Positions 1 through 13,003 of a DNA stretch of 64,000 nt are shown here, piece by piece. The notes below the pieces were generated by a model. It saw only the letters and a list, made by a program, of their open reading frames with translations, did not search any database and had not been told where the DNA came from. Each line of letters begins with the position of its first letter. Positions within the stretch are counted from its first letter, which is position 1. Position numbers and translations under genes: made by a program. This DNA is from Dipylidium caninum (lineage: Eukaryota; Platyhelminthes; Cestoda; Cyclophyllidea; Dipylidiidae), in contig QEYB01001208.1 in NCBI GenBank assembly GCA_017562135.1, positions 744,001 through 808,000 of the forward strand, read 5' to 3'.

Positions 1-1080
1 ATTTCAAAGTAGTAAAACCTAAATCAAAATGATTTTTCCCTTTCGTAAATCAGGCGCCTTTGAGTATTCAACAGAATTCGGTGTTAAATTCTTAAACGTT
101 GCGAAACACGCATTTCCGTGCCAGTGGTAAAGTTAAAGTATCCCCCTAAGCCATGGAGAAGTGAGATTTTGAGATGGATTTGACGAGATGACCAAACCAC
201 TTTAGGTGGTCCTCCTTTTACACTTTCAACTCCAGGGCCGCCTTGCCATGCCTGCCACGACACAGAACGCCATTACGCCTTTATTCAAGACTATTCCTGC
301 TGAGAGGAAGCACCCGAACGGGTGGAGGAGCAGGCTGCCTCTCGGCCGACAGCCAAGTCGCAATGTCAGCGGCGCTGCAGTGACAACGCGCACACGCGTT
401 CGCCGCACCGATCGATAGGCCGCGTTAGCAACAGAACCGCCACGGACATGACAACCGGTCGGATGATTGTGGGGCTGTCTCGGTGGGCGGGCGGCCGGCC
501 GGCCGGCCGGGGAGGAAAGTGCCCTCTACGGCGTGCCATAGGCCACTCAGTCTAGGCATCCGCAAGAGGTCAGTCCTTAGCCCAGTTGGATGCATCCGAC
601 ACTTGACAAACATTCTTCTCCCCGGCCTCAAGTGGCCGCGAGCAGCGAGGTGAAAATGTGAAAACTCGCTCACCGAAACCAACTCTTCACGTTGTTATCG
701 AACTGGGTCATCCCTCCTCTGAGCGTTTTTTAATACTACTTACCCAACACAAATTTGTTGATGCCCGACGAGATCTTTAAAATTTTAATTTGGGTGATTT
801 CCCAGAAAGAGCTCCGTAATTACGAGGATTAGTCTCGTGCCCGCTTGACTAAATCCAGACAGTAATGCTGAAGTAGACGACGAAGCAGAGGGATCAAGAA
901 CTTGTACGGTTAGGAATTCGGAGTACAGGAAAACCCATTTATCATCAAACTTGGGTGAATCTATCAAGTAGAACATAACTCCACTTTTGCTACAACTGCC
1001 ACATTCACCATTAAAAGTGTGTAGGGGAGTGGGGAGGGGAGGGGACGAGACGGGCGGGGCGGGGCGGAGTGAGTGCTCAC
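1..1080. other. Intergenic or intronic sequence, no gene seen
   Basis: No exon with convincing coding character was found. The stretch around 320-520 is GC- and CpG-rich, with a GGCC-type tandem run near 488-505. If the F-box exon at 1081-1257 belongs to a gene continuing to the left on the minus strand, this is its next intron. The downstream leucine-rich-repeat exons would then lie outside the window. Confidence 0.4.
1022..1070 (+). other. G-rich tract with G-quadruplex potential
   Basis: Many runs of three to four Gs separated by one or two bases occur on the plus strand (GGGGAGTGGGGAGGGGAGGG and onward). This satisfies the usual four-run quadruplex pattern several times over. It lies immediately past the splice donor of the F-box exon, so in that gene's pre-mRNA it would be C-rich. 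Function is unknown; it may only be a simple-sequence expansion. Confidence 0.5.
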
Positions 1081-1257
1081 CGAGAGGCCGCCGTGCTCGG
1101 GTCGGAGGTTGAGACAGGACCACTGCGACTCGTCGTAGGCGAGGCGGCGCCACTGCTTGGACACGCGTGCTATGGTGCAGAGTTCACGATGCGTGAGAAA
1201 GCTGAAGATACGCAGCAGCAACTTCTCCGGCAGCTTCGTTATGCGCAAATTGCTCGT
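1081..1257 (-). CDS. F-box exon of an F-box (probably F-box/LRR) protein, partial gene
   Basis: One internal exon of 59 codons, read on the minus strand and phase 0 at both ends. It is bounded by an AG acceptor just right of 1257 and a GTGAGC donor just left of 1081. It encodes a near-complete F-box: LPEKLLLRIFSFLTHRELC, then a VSKQWRRLAYDESQW segment with the family's typical tryptophan, then LNLRPEHGGLS. F-box domains bind Skp1 and recruit substrates to SCF ubiquitin ligases. The closest family feel is FBXL/SKP2, but the substrate-binding part is not in view, so the exact member cannot be named. No start or stop exon was found in the window, and the upstream exons must lie to the right within or beyond a gene-poor stretch. 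The polypyrimidine tract at the acceptor is weak. Confidence 0.75.
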
Positions 1258-4200
1258 CTTCCCGAGTAAAGGTGTACAAAATGGTAAGCATATTGACGAA
1301 GAAATGAGGCACCGCCTCCCGCCCCACACACTTTCATTGGTCGTAAAAGTGAAGGAAAACATAATTTGGACAAAAAACGCATCCGACTTCATCCTATTCG
1401 TTTTCCAAAGAATCAAGTGAACTTTTTAAGCGAAAGTTGGCGTCAGCTTACGACTGTGAAACATGTTTTTTGTGGGTTTAAACAGTGCTGCTGAACCGCT
1501 CTTGACAAATAGCTATGCCGATTGAGGACTTAACGGAATGACGATTTTTGGTACCAATCGGCCTGTCACGAGTGCTTCAGATCCCACCCCGTTAGTGTGG
1601 ATTTCCGAATACCTGGCTACGGTATATTCTCCCCAATATTCACCAACCTATGGAGCATTCGAAGCGTATATCAAATTATGCCTTCCTTTTCAGTGATATT
1701 AACATTAATAAAGAATAAATCAGTCATCATCATCACCAGCATCATTTCACTCATGTTACTTCTCTGCGCGGCGTTGGCGAAGAATTACTTGACAAGGCCA
1801 AAAGTGGCTGACTCGTAATCACCACGGCGATGGCGCGCCATAATGTGCACTGGCAGCCTACGCATTCTCCCGTACCTCTCGATGCTCGGAAAGGGACGTT
1901 TTGCCGTTACTGCCAATGCACACCACACTTTGGAATGCTTGAAGTGCAGACATTAGCTCCTGGGAAACATGGAGACTATTAGGAATATCGCGCGTCCAAT
2001 GGGCAGAACCATTCTAAGGTTACCCGAGGTGCGGCCGAATAAAAGGCTTGGCATAACCCCGAATATTAATGATGCCATTGAAGTACCTCACGTGGCAGTT
2101 GATGGCTCCTTTGGCGTTCACTGCATTTGGCACACATTTAAGGAGCGATAGATTAAAGGCAACATACTTTAGGTGAGTCTACGCTCTCGAGTGCCCCAGT
2201 GGTGGAGAGCGTCCTCTGGAGATTCTGGGCGATATCAAGGAAGGAATTTTTTCCACTGTACATGATCCCAGTCGTGGACAATTTATCCGAAGAACGATTA
2301 CATTGAATAAACACCTATTCCTTCTGCCTTGTTATCCCGATATCCACGACCTACAACGTGGCCAATCAGACGAGTGACCGAGGCGTGCACATGGCCGCGA
2401 GCCCAAACAACAATTGGTCGCTTAACGCACACACGTCGAGGGCTCTTTCCCTTCGATTACCCAGGCGTCCAGTGGTATTCTGGCGAACGTTCACCGATTG
2501 TTCTTATCATATGGTCACAAACGTTAGCTGAATTTATTGCCCACGAGGTGCCGATTTAAAAGGGAGTTTTATTTTCCAGCTTCTTCCATGATAATGACTT
2601 TGGGCAGTGGGACAAGCGACTAGCACCTATGATGGGGCCCAGAGATAAGGAGACATTTAATGGTAGATTTTTAAATGATTTAAAAGTTACGGCTGAAGGG
2701 GAAACTGGCCAATGGTAGCAGACCCAAGAGATGAGGGTAAAGTTCATCCGGACAAGGATAGACACATTTCATTTGGATTGGCGCAAATCTGTCAATGTTC
2801 AAACCACAAACAAATAGTTTAGTCGGATTTCCTTTAATTAAATGGCTGTTGCCTGTGAAAAGCTGGTCGTAAACCGGGAGCTCGATCGCAGTAAATAGCT
2901 TTCTTCCCCACAGACTCGCACCGGTGAAGAGCCCCTAGTCTGGGCCAAATTTGCTCATTCCACAACTGTCCACTCCACACATTTCAGGCTTTCATCCTGA
3001 AAGTCGTGCCACCATCTCGGCATGACGTGCGGCCGAAGGTGAGAGAAAGGTTTAGCGCTTGTCTTCAAGCTAACAGGAGTGGAATACCCAGCCACCAAAA
3101 AGCGTTTGTTCACATTCAGACGGGTAGAAGTGGAGGTGAAGTAAAGTTGATTCTACGAAAGCCGACATAAAAAAGCGAGACCCCAGCAGACGCAATCGTC
3201 CGGATGCCATCGTGGATCGCTGATTCGGGAGCTTTGTTTACTGCATAATATTCACTTAGGATTATCTATCCCAGTGTGTCGATGAAATAATTCTTGTATT
3301 CGCGTGGGGACGTAGTTAAATCGTCTCACGTCCTTTGTATTTGGGCAATAAACGAGGCTCAATTCGAAATCATTCTGTATATTTGTTGTTAAAGCAACCG
3401 ATTCATATGGACTTGTTTGGTGGTAAGAGCGCACCATTCAAAAAACACAACATAAAAAAATGTGCACAGGAAGCCACTTTTACGAATATACGATAAAACG
3501 TTCATGAAAGGGGAAATCCCCACACCTCACTGTATTTGCCTACCTCTCACGGCGTGAGGAGTTGTGATGTAAAGTGGTATGTGTACTACAGAGTAAAACC
3601 AACTTGCTGAACAACAGATGACGAATTTGATCTCAACAAAGAAAAAGGAAGATTTCCCTAGCATGAGGCGGGGAGAAAAAGCGTAGAAGGACGCTTACAT
3701 TAAGGTCAGAGCCGAAATGTCTGCACCAGGGGGCTGAGTCCTCACGCAAGGTTTCAGCCACATCCATGAGCGATAAGGCACCGTCCGGTTCCGGCATTAT
3801 TGTCCCATTGCACGAGTGATTCCCCGCCAATGTGAATGAAAGCCATTATGCCTATTCGCGGAACCAATCGGCACAGGAAGACAATGTAAACTATTCACTG
3901 CGTGTGCTTGGGGGCGCAGTGTGGAAGAGGGGAGCGCGGTGTGGAATGCCATCTCCGCCGGCGTGACTGCCGAGGGCGGCGTGCTTACTTTGTAGGCCCG
4001 CTTTGGCCCATCGTTCGCCGGCGCAGACCCGCCTTCCCCGACGGGGGGGGGGGTTGGGGCTGGCGCAGACGTCGTCCTCGCATGCCCCGGCATGAATGCC
4101 TTCCTCCGCCCTAAGGCGACTCACAGGCACCCTCCGAGAAAGCCTTTTATACGACAACTTCTTCCTGTCGAGTAAAATCTTTTTCGTTAAAGATAAACCA

Positions 4201-7200
4201 TTAATGCTCACTATTCTCATTATAGAAGGCACAAGTGGTGGCAAACAGCAGGCGTTTTCGGTCATGAAAGGCGTCAAAATAGGCTTGACTAGAAGTGATT
4301 TAATGACGAGTTACTGATGAGTGGAACTTAATTAATTCGGCTAGTTTGGTTGCCGAACCCACATTCATTGAACGCTGAAGCCCGACCTTCCCCTTCAGCC
4401 GTAATAAAACCATCTTCATCTATCTTCCTCCCTTTCCGTGTATTCTTAAAATGAAACTGTCTTTCCTTTGCCTTTCACAGAGTGCAGAAACATCTCGAGT
4501 GAAATAATGACGAAATGAGTGTTTGAACTATTTTAGCGATTATATTAAACAAAATCTAGACCAAACATTGTAACCCACTCGATCGTCAAATCTTATTACT
4601 GCTCCTTATGACAAGAAGCAAACCAAATCCTTTTGAAGTAGAAGCGGAAAAAGGTAAAACTGGTGCTCACCAAATCTTTGGACCGTTTTCGGTGGTGCCT
4701 AACCAGCGACTGCTGTCGAATGAGTTGCGCATATTCAAGGAGCTTATTCTGCCCCATCCGATTTGTCCGCCTCGGTGTCTTCATCATGGCGGGAAACATT
4801 TGTTTGTGGCTTCTCCGAGTAACTGGAAATGTGTATATATGCACTTGTGCATCCACTAAGGTCATACGGGGACACCAGGCCAGTCGACCAATCGGACACG
4901 AAGACGGGGAAAGTGTCCCGAAGCTAGAACGAGGAAGCGTCTCCACCGCACCCTGTCCTCTCCTTCCGCACGGACAAACAGACCGCCGCTAGCATCTGCT
5001 GCGCTTCCGCAGATGGTTCACATCTTTTCCGGATAGCGGAGGAACTACCGACAATTCCACACGGCATCACGAACCTCAACCCGTGAGAGAGAAACCTTTT
5101 TTGGTGAATGACATGAGAGACTTAACGCACAGAGGACTGAGAACGTTAGAAGCTCTTCCTATCGCCAAATAGGCATAACGGTTGCCCAACAACAACCAGT
5201 GTGAGGTTTCACCAAGCCATAAAAAGGTGCACCTTGGACATTTTGTTCTTTGTTTTAACAGAAAGGCTAATATGCCATTTCCTCTAACTGCTGTTAACCT
5301 CCTTCCCAGTAAAAATAACAAAATCATGCAAAAAAGAGGACAATTAATCAGAGGAGCCATTTTCTTCCTTTATTTCCTACGACAGGATTTCCGATTTGCC
5401 AAATGAATAGGCTTTTGGAACAGCAAATATCCGTACTTGGTCCTCTTCGCATCGGCGCTGTGGTCAACGCGGGAGCGCTTCGTCTGAAGTCGGCCACTTC
5501 TGAAGACATGAAGTCACTATAAATCGGAGGTAATACTGGAGGCATAAAAGAGCCCTGCGTTGGCTTTTGCAAAATAACCGAGCTCTCCGGAAAGTGTTGC
5601 TTCAAATAGCAATTAATTCTTCGAAGCGAATTCCGTCCAACCTTGGAACGCCCAAAACATACAACCAGCACGAAGAATCGGATCATCTGCTGCAAGTAAC
5701 GGCACTTCTCCAAAGCCATGGCAACTTATTTTCTTGGCTCGAAAAATTGACCTGTAACACAGGCTCCCGTGTTGTGAGAAGGATGCGTGCGATGTGGAGG
5801 TATTTTTTTAGCATAATTTCTTCTCCACGGCGCTTTGATTTCCTTCCTCACTGCATGCATTTTTCCCCTTTCTACATTTTCTCTGGCGTCTTTTACGTCA
5901 GCAATTAGATAATCTCCCCACGAAACCACAGAATTGCAACGTATTTTGCAATGCGTTGCCTCTCCACCGTCACTTCGGCTAGTCGTGCCCTCGGGCGGTT
6001 TGCGCAGAATCGCGGCACCTACAAACAGTGGCGATCCTGGCGGAGGCGCAGCCAGGGGAGGCAGTGCACGCCGCCTCCTTCCCCAGGACTCGCAAGTTCT
6101 GGCACGAGGACGCAAGAGAGAAGACAACTTGCATTCGTCCGTGAGAAAATTGGTCGTTTTTTTACATAACCCAAAACGGCATAGGAATTTAATTTAAGTT
6201 TTTATTCAGAATTTGATTTGCGTCTGAGCAACCTAGGTGGTTGCGCGCACTTAGTCTTACAATTTACAACTTGGCTTCCACTGCGTCGCACAGGCTACCA
6301 CTCTGAAATGTTCAACAACCTCCAAATACAAACAGGTAAATAAATGAGTTCTGATGAGTCGGGTCTGCCTGAACCCTTGCCAAAAATACCTTCGTCGGGC
6401 TGAAGTTTAAGTGGAAGGAAGTGGTATGCATGTAGAAAACCTGGGGGGACTTTTCAACTGAAAGAGACGCTTTCAAGTACACCAACAAACAACATGTAAG
6501 CTACGATGTGACTTTAAAAATTAGCAAGTCACTCACAGAATTAGTATAGGCTTTAGCAACTAGTCACCTTTTCCCCAGTGTTGCTCCTGCAAGAAAGGGG
6601 ATTGTGTTCGTATGACAGGATGTTCATTGATACACGCAGAATAAGGTGGCAGTTGGTTGAAGAATACACCCATCAGTGCCCACTACACCGTCTGGAGGAA
6701 GCTGGTCATTTTTGGAGGGAAACTTTTACTCTGGTTATCTTCTCCTCTGAGGATGCTGCCCTCGCGGTCAAGCGTGTGCCGAGGCTCATCGTCGGCATCT
6801 TTAGCGCTCCCCGCTGCTTACCCCGGCAGCGAAGATGAATTTACATCACGATCGGCATCCGCCCCTCCATGGAACAGCCAAGTAATTGGGATTCCTACTA
6901 CTCTTCACATGAAGGCAACATTTACCTCTCTCTCGCGCTCGAATAAGCACTCTTGGGGCACATTTTACTTTTAACTGTATCAGCTAAACACGTACACGCA
7001 GACTCGGCTAATGCCCGCAGAGAGCACAGAGATGCCCAACTTCTCCGAGTTTGCGCTATGAAGAGGGTTTCTACGCCTTGATGTAATGCACAGCGAACGA
7101 CTTTAGCGTCGCCTTCCTCGCGGAGAGAATTGACGTGCATCATCAGCTTCAGTCAAGTTGTGTTCCACTAGAAGCAATCTGGAGGAAAATATCGTGAATT

Positions 7201-8035
7201 TGAGACAATTCCTTGGACAATTCGTTCATTTCACTGGCTTACCATTTAGGGGTAAGTCGAACGAATAAAAGTGACACAACAAATCTGTGATTTGGAGAGG
7301 ACATGATCAGGCACTTTGTATGCACATCTCTATAGGTCGAAGGGAAAAGGCTTTAAAGAAATCCCACCCAACATCGCCAGAGTCACAGCGCTGTTGCCCC
7401 GGTTTGCCTCCCTCTTTCTACTCTCCGAGTGAGGTTAGTCGAAGCACTTGACAACTTGCGATTATTGTATGCTCTTAGACATAACAAGCAAGCAAATTGC
7501 TTGAGAGGTAATTTAGAGTAAGCAAACGAATTGCCCTGGGTGCGAGTCAGCCCGAGGTCTTTGACGATGGGGGAGAACGGGCTGAGGGCCAGGACCGCAG
7601 CGCGAAGCACGGGGCTGCGAAGAAGATATGAGGCCCCATGGGAGAGCGGAGCCCAAAACCCGTTACTGCACTCAACCGGCTGCATTCATTTCAAAATAGG
7701 CCTCAGTGGCTGGCTCTTCCGTTTGCGTATTCAGCTACCAGACACGGTACTTTGTTGGGTATTTAGGATTAATCTCAACTATCCATGTGGGTTTCTTTAT
7801 TTACTCAAAGGCGGTGTCGGTGTGAGATGCCGACGGTCTGCTGGACTGGGATGAAAGTCCTAACTGCCGAGTAGCGCGGTGACACCCATGATTTCCAAGT
7901 GTAAGCAAAACCAGTGAGCCACTTCCCACAATTATTATCATGATTTGATTCACTTTAACAGGCCAGGAGCTCTATTGTCATATTTTTAAGTAAAAATAGG
8001 CATAAAAACGCCCACGTAAAAGACTCTAGAACCCG
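1258..8035. other. Gene-poor region, no supportable gene
   Basis: I see no exon with homology or clean splice framing in these 6.8 kb. Composition is mixed, with GC-rich patches (for example 3.9-4.1 kb, including a ten-base G run near 4044). A CAT-rich short tandem stretch with adjacent AATAAA hexamers at about 1705-1740 resembles the 3' tail of a retroposon. Reading frames of 60-130 codons exist but overlap one another on both strands and look random. Confidence 0.4.
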
Positions 8036-9199
8036 TTAATCCTCTAGAAGAGACGAAATATCAGTCAACATCCAAAATTTCTCCGGAAACTTTTCGTTCT
8101 CTGAAAAATGAGCTCGTACGAATTCATCGTAGAGGGGGTATCCGCGTATTAACTTGGCTCTAAGGAGACCTGTGCAAGCCTTAAAGATGTATCCGCCCCG
8201 TTCCACAATGAAATTCGACACAAGTGAACCAGAATATCGCGAATCTGGCTTCATCTTCTTAGGCCGACAGAGACGCTCACGTCTGACTTCCGTCATCCAC
8301 TCGGGGTCCACACCTCGTTGAACCTGGCGATGGTTGTGCGTACGAATGTCAGCCATGGGGTCTTTATAAAAATAAGTCGAGATGGGAACGGGAACGTACA
8401 TTACGGAATTAAGTGAACCTCTTGTTCTGTAGTACGTGTACGGATCTGCGGTCTGGCAGCCTCGGGATGTCTTCACAGAGATGTTGGCAAAGTCTAAGTC
8501 TGTCAGATCGAAGCAGACTCTACATATATCGCCTGCCGAATCCACTTTCATCAATAAGGAGGCTCTGCAAACACCTAAATAGTTGAATGCGGCTTCGTAC
8601 TTGAACTGGGCTGCCACGGTTAGGTCTCCTTTGATTGACAAAAGGAACTCCACGTCATCTTTCTCGATGAAAATTTGGCTCAACAAGTTTTCGTCACAGG
8701 TCACGCGAGGTTGCTGAGCTTTTTTCTTGGGCGGGTGAGTTGTAGAGACAAATGCTTTCTTGTAAAATTTGCAATTGATCCCACCACTTCCCACCCGGAC
8801 AAATTTCTCAGCTGTGTACACCTGAGTGGAGCGTGTGCGCTGAGCCTCGACAGCAGGTCTGTCCTTGGCATACACGAATGCGAATTTGGGGTTTGCGACC
8901 CGAAATTGCATCACATATCGCGCGTTATCCGGACCATATATGTACAGTCTGCTCTTTGTTATCTTATTTCTTTTCTTCTCCGGATTGTTCAAATTCACGT
9001 CATTAGTACAAATGTCAGTTAGGAAGAGAGTTGGCTTGAATTCGGGGAATGTGGAATTTGGAGGGAATTCGGGGGAAGATTTAGAAAAATGGTTAGGAAG
9101 TGGTGATAAGACTACACCGGGATACCAGTCACAAGGTCCCGTTTGTTCACTGTCTGCTTTCCCTCCACTTGGGACGTTTGCTGACCAACCGTTCCCCAT
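8036..9199 (-). CDS. Single-exon orphan protein, 387 aa, possible N-myristoylation
   Basis: An uninterrupted 387-codon frame on the minus strand. The ATG at 9197-9199 is preceded directly by an in-frame TGA, which supports this start and an intronless coding region. The protein begins MGNGWS, which fits the N-myristoylation pattern (Gly2, Ser6). The first 60 residues are Pro/Ser-rich. The rest is mixed alpha/beta-like with evenly spread aromatics and no membrane segment, signal peptide or repeat. Recognisable stretches such as YVMQFRVANPKFAFVY and VCFDLTDLDFANISVKT match no family I can name. A lysine-rich HPPKKKAQQP stretch sits in the middle. An AATAAA signal on the same strand lies about 235 bases past the stop (complement at 7796-7801). 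It could be a lineage-specific gene or an old captured retrogene; I do not assign a function. Confidence 0.75.
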   Translation of the reverse strand: MGNGWSANVPSGGKADSEQTGPCDWYPGVVLSPLPNHFSKSSPEFPPNSTFPEFKPTLFLTDICTNDVNLNNPEKKRNKITKSRLYIYGPDNARYVMQFRVANPKFAFVYAKDRPAVEAQRTRSTQVYTAEKFVRVGSGGINCKFYKKAFVSTTHPPKKKAQQPRVTCDENLLSQIFIEKDDVEFLLSIKGDLTVAAQFKYEAAFNYLGVCRASLLMKVDSAGDICRVCFDLTDLDFANISVKTSRGCQTADPYTYYRTRGSLNSVMYVPVPISTYFYKDPMADIRTHNHRQVQRGVDPEWMTEVRRERLCRPKKMKPDSRYSGSLVSNFIVERGGYIFKACTGLLRAKLIRGYPLYDEFVRAHFSENEKFPEKFWMLTDISSLLED

Positions 9200-11169
9200 T
9201 CACCGAATACACGTCTCTCGGACACAGACGAGGCTACTTGGCGCCACTTTTATTGATTCCAGGAGCTTTGAACCGAACGCACAGGCGGGGAGCATAAAAC
9301 GTCGGTCCTGGGAGAATGGCTGGCGGCACTTGCCTTTCGCCGCCTTGTCCACCTCCCAGTCACAGCGTATCCCCAGACCAGTGCGATGAACTGGCAGTTA
9401 GAAATTTATGCCGCTACTCGTAATCCCTTCAGTAAATCGGATGTGACATCTTACCAAATTAAGTGCACGAACGTAAATCATCGGCCAGGCTAAAAGCACC
9501 TCAACCTGATTTGGACACTCGTGAGTTAAGGCCGCATAATCGCCTACACTTTTCAGTTGGTGAGTTCCAGTTGTCCAAAATATGTTCATGTTTAAGAATG
9601 GAAATAACTGCGCTACCTACTATTGTACAAAAGAATTACACCATGGTCTCAGACTTGTAAGGGTGGAAACAAGTGCTAAATGGGTCTCATTCCCTTCGGC
9701 TAATGACAGGGCTCTCCACATTATTTGCACACGAAATATTCTCTTCCGTTAAAACAATTTGTGTTTGTTTCCAAGTGTCCTGCAACACGATGTGGGTCAC
9801 TTGAGTGACAACGACTCAATTCCCACCTCCAAGCATTTGACTAACTCCTCAGACCATTTCCTCCACCATCCACTGAATCACACCGACTTGCAACAGAATC
9901 ATTTGACGTACAAAGAAACTAAAGCGAAACAATGACAGACGAAATGGCGTTACATTAATGAACATATTAGTACGCTTTGGATCTCAGCATCAATGACCTT
10001 TCTTTCTATCGCCTTTGATCTAACCTACTGTTGACTGAGGTCATCAACTTGAAGTAAAGCATAAACATCACAACTACGCAACTGCGATGTTAGACCCTTG
10101 AAAACGATTTCGTAAAGGAGCTATCCTTTAGGCGAGTGCATAACTGAACCCTCAGTAAGTGGGCTAAGGCAACCACCTCAGTAAGTGCCATCGGGTGGCT
10201 CAATAACCGAATCCAGACGGTTTGTGCTCAAATGATAGAATGGAGTCAAACGGGAGTGGGCCAACTAGAAGGTCGGTTCAGGAGTCTGGCATACTCGCCA
10301 AGCGGATCCACGCGTCCAGGGAATCTCGCCAATGACACGTATTCCGCAACTGTTATCGTCGACGGCCTACTTATGAGAGCACTGTGTTGTTAATTACAGC
10401 CGTTAAATTAAGAATGATAAGTGACCTTCTACTTTGGGCAGCAGACTGGAGTTACGAGCCAGTTTCATACACCCCACGCCAATTAGCGATGGAGTGTTAT
10501 ATTGTAAAGAAAAAAAAAACATAAACCGCAAACGAGTTTCCTCGTGCTATTCTAAGAAAGGCAATCATTTCATCAAATCTTACACATAATTCGTTTGGAA
10601 AACTAGTTATATGGGCTCTATACCAACCGTCTTTGTAAATCCAGAAACATAACGAAGATTATTCTACTTAACTGCATTGACCACAAAATTATCAGTGCTT
10701 TGATGCAATCCAGGTATATAAATCTAAAATCGACTGTTACCGCAAATAACAAGAATAACACCAGTCTATACACAAAAATAGAATTGGCATGCTAGGGATG
10801 TGTAGGTCTGCACCGGCACCGAGAACGCATGGCACTGCCTACAATAAATCGGCCGTAGATAGAGTATGTAAGCGCAGTCTAGAGCCCAAAAAATTCTACC
10901 CCATACCTAAAAATGATGGTTCGCCAATTAGTCAATTTTGTCGATAAATTTGTTTGAAATTGATAATCCATAGATCGTAGACCTACCATAAGTGAAAGTG
11001 AATGAGCCGACAGGCTATATTTTTACAAATAAGAAGGTATTTAGAATAAAAAAGGATTTATAATATCCTGAATAAGCACTTACTACATTACCTTATCAGT
11101 TTGGGTAAGAACAATGAATGGAAGGAGGTAAATAGACTAATTAGAGAGAAAAGGCACCTGAGTAGCCCA
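9200..11169. other. Intergenic, no gene seen
   Basis: This lies between the orphan gene (start side) and the 3' end of SCO1. It becomes AT-rich to the right. No coding exon, tRNA or obvious transposon ORF was recognised. It probably carries the promoter of the orphan gene next to 9200 and the 3'UTR of SCO1 next to 11170. Confidence 0.4.
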
Positions 11170-13003
11170 TCATGACGAGTACTTCTTCATATGATCCATA
11201 ATTCGCCTGACAATTTCTTGCACTGGTTTCACTTGGCCATAAAATTCTACGAACTCTCCCTTTGGATTCAGAAGGTACATCACTACAGTGTGATCCACCT
11301 ATATGTAAGAAAGGTAATCCAAGTAACAAAAGAGACAAGAGAAGTGATGTCACAAGTTTGAATCTCAATACTAGCATCTTTACCTCTTACAGAACATAGA
11401 AGAGTACAAGGTAGTGGTGCAACTTACGATGTAATCGCCGTCGCAATCTGGGGGTCCCTTGCTGTAGTAGATGCGATATCGCTTAGCCGTTACCTGAATC
11501 TGATCTGGAGAACCAGTGAGCCCAACAAGCTTAGGGGAAAATTCTAAATAATAAATAGATAAGAAGGTTTAAACGCAATGATGTTTCCAGTTTCCGGTTG
11601 GCAAAATACAGGTAAATTTGCATGCGCATTGCGATTCATGTACCTTTGAACTAAATAAATTGAGAAAAATAGCATCTAGTGAGAGAATGGCCTCTCCACA
11701 AAATTAATTATAATTGAAAAACTATTCATCAGCCGCAAAAAATGAAAACTTAAGTAGTTAACGCGTCCAATAGCGTTTTTAGTAATTAGCATAAGCTTTT
11801 GCAAAAGGAAGAGGGACAGTCCTAATAGAAAAGGGAACCAGATTCAAGGGTCTTGCCAAAAACTACTCGTATTAATGGACGAAATGAATCAATCAGACTA
11901 ACTAATTAGAGATAATCCGCCTGCTATCACATACAAGGCTCTATATCACACGTACCTTTAAAATGAGCATAGGAATAAATAAAGGTATTTGAATTCTAGC
12001 ACGAATTGGTAAACTTACGTAATGAGTAAATAAATTCGGGGATTAAATTTCCGAGGGGTATAGGACACTGGCTAGGGTAATCACTTTTGAAAAGAAGGCA
12101 TTAAAATTTAACATCTACACGGGATTTGAACTTAAAGGAAAACCACCTGAAAAGGACCGATAACGGTGCTCAGAGTAGTATAGAACTAAAGCACAAATAC
12201 AAGCCACCATTTACTTAAAATAGCACCTATAAGACAGAAAAAATGCGAAGATTTATGTTGAAGAATAATGCACCGTATAATAAATTAAAATAGACCTACC
12301 TTTGACGTATTCCCCTACAACTTCGGGGGTATCTCTTTCAGGATCGACGGTTATGAAGATAGGAACAAAGTCCTTATCTTTGCCATAAAGAGCTTTATAA
12401 AAAAGAAAAAATGGCAGGAAAGTGCATCGAGAAAAAGATTGATTTGCTGCCAAGTACTTGCCCAGTCGCTCCTGAACCTCTACAAGGCGTTCAAGCTGTT
12501 CGGGGCAAATGTCAGGGCACCGACAAAAACCAAAATAGACAAGGACCCATTTTCCCTTGAAGTCTGCCAAGGTAACCTCCATACCCGTTTGATCACGCAA
12601 CCGGAAGTCACCTCCAATAGCTATCTGACCGAAGTTGGATGATATTTTTTGCATTGCTTAAAATATTATAGAAAAAAAGAATAATTGCGCAACTGAAAGC
12701 AGAGCTCATCTCTTTCAAAATAAAGCCTATTGAAACGAAGACAAGCGAAGAATATTTAATTTCCGCAAAATTGATCAGAAATACACTATTTGGCAAACCA
12801 ACTCACTTTCCCTTCCATCGGTGACAGCATACGTACTAAAATAGGCCACAGCTCCAGCGCAAGCGAAAAAGAAACCCCATTGCATCCAAGGAAAGCGTTT
12901 CTACCAAGTACATATTAAACTAAGTAAATTTGTTACCTTTTGGGATTTTACTTCAGTAACTAAAAAACGACGGCTGAAGAGGCTAAGAGGGGACCTAAGT
13001 TGA
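11170..13003 (-). CDS. SCO1: SCO1/SCO2 cytochrome c oxidase copper chaperone (5' exon not found)
   Basis: Inner-membrane mitochondrial protein that delivers copper to the CuA site of cytochrome oxidase subunit II. Minus-strand exons in transcript order: 13003-12937, 12900-12807, 12656-12462, 12392-12300, 11543-11428, 11298-11170; all phases agree. The first visible exon is Arg/Ser-rich like a mitochondrial presequence (PLSLFSRRFLV). The next gives a membrane segment (MQWGFFFACAGAVAYFSTYA). Then comes the thioredoxin-fold domain with YFGFCRCPDICPEQLE (the CxxxC copper ligands), FITVDPERDTPE, EFSPKLVGLTG and the conserved VDHT histidine. The protein ends KKYSS and stops. The intron 12393-12461 has a GC donor (G|GCAAGT), and intron 12901-12936 is only 36 nt. 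The initiating exon must lie right of 13003 and was not identified. It is head-to-head with the DHX36-like gene. Confidence 0.93.

Noticed and set aside
785..1416. Long minus-strand frames extending the F-box exon on both sides
   Set aside because: Only 1081-1257 shows F-box homology. The extensions run through splice sites and a G/C-rich simple tract.
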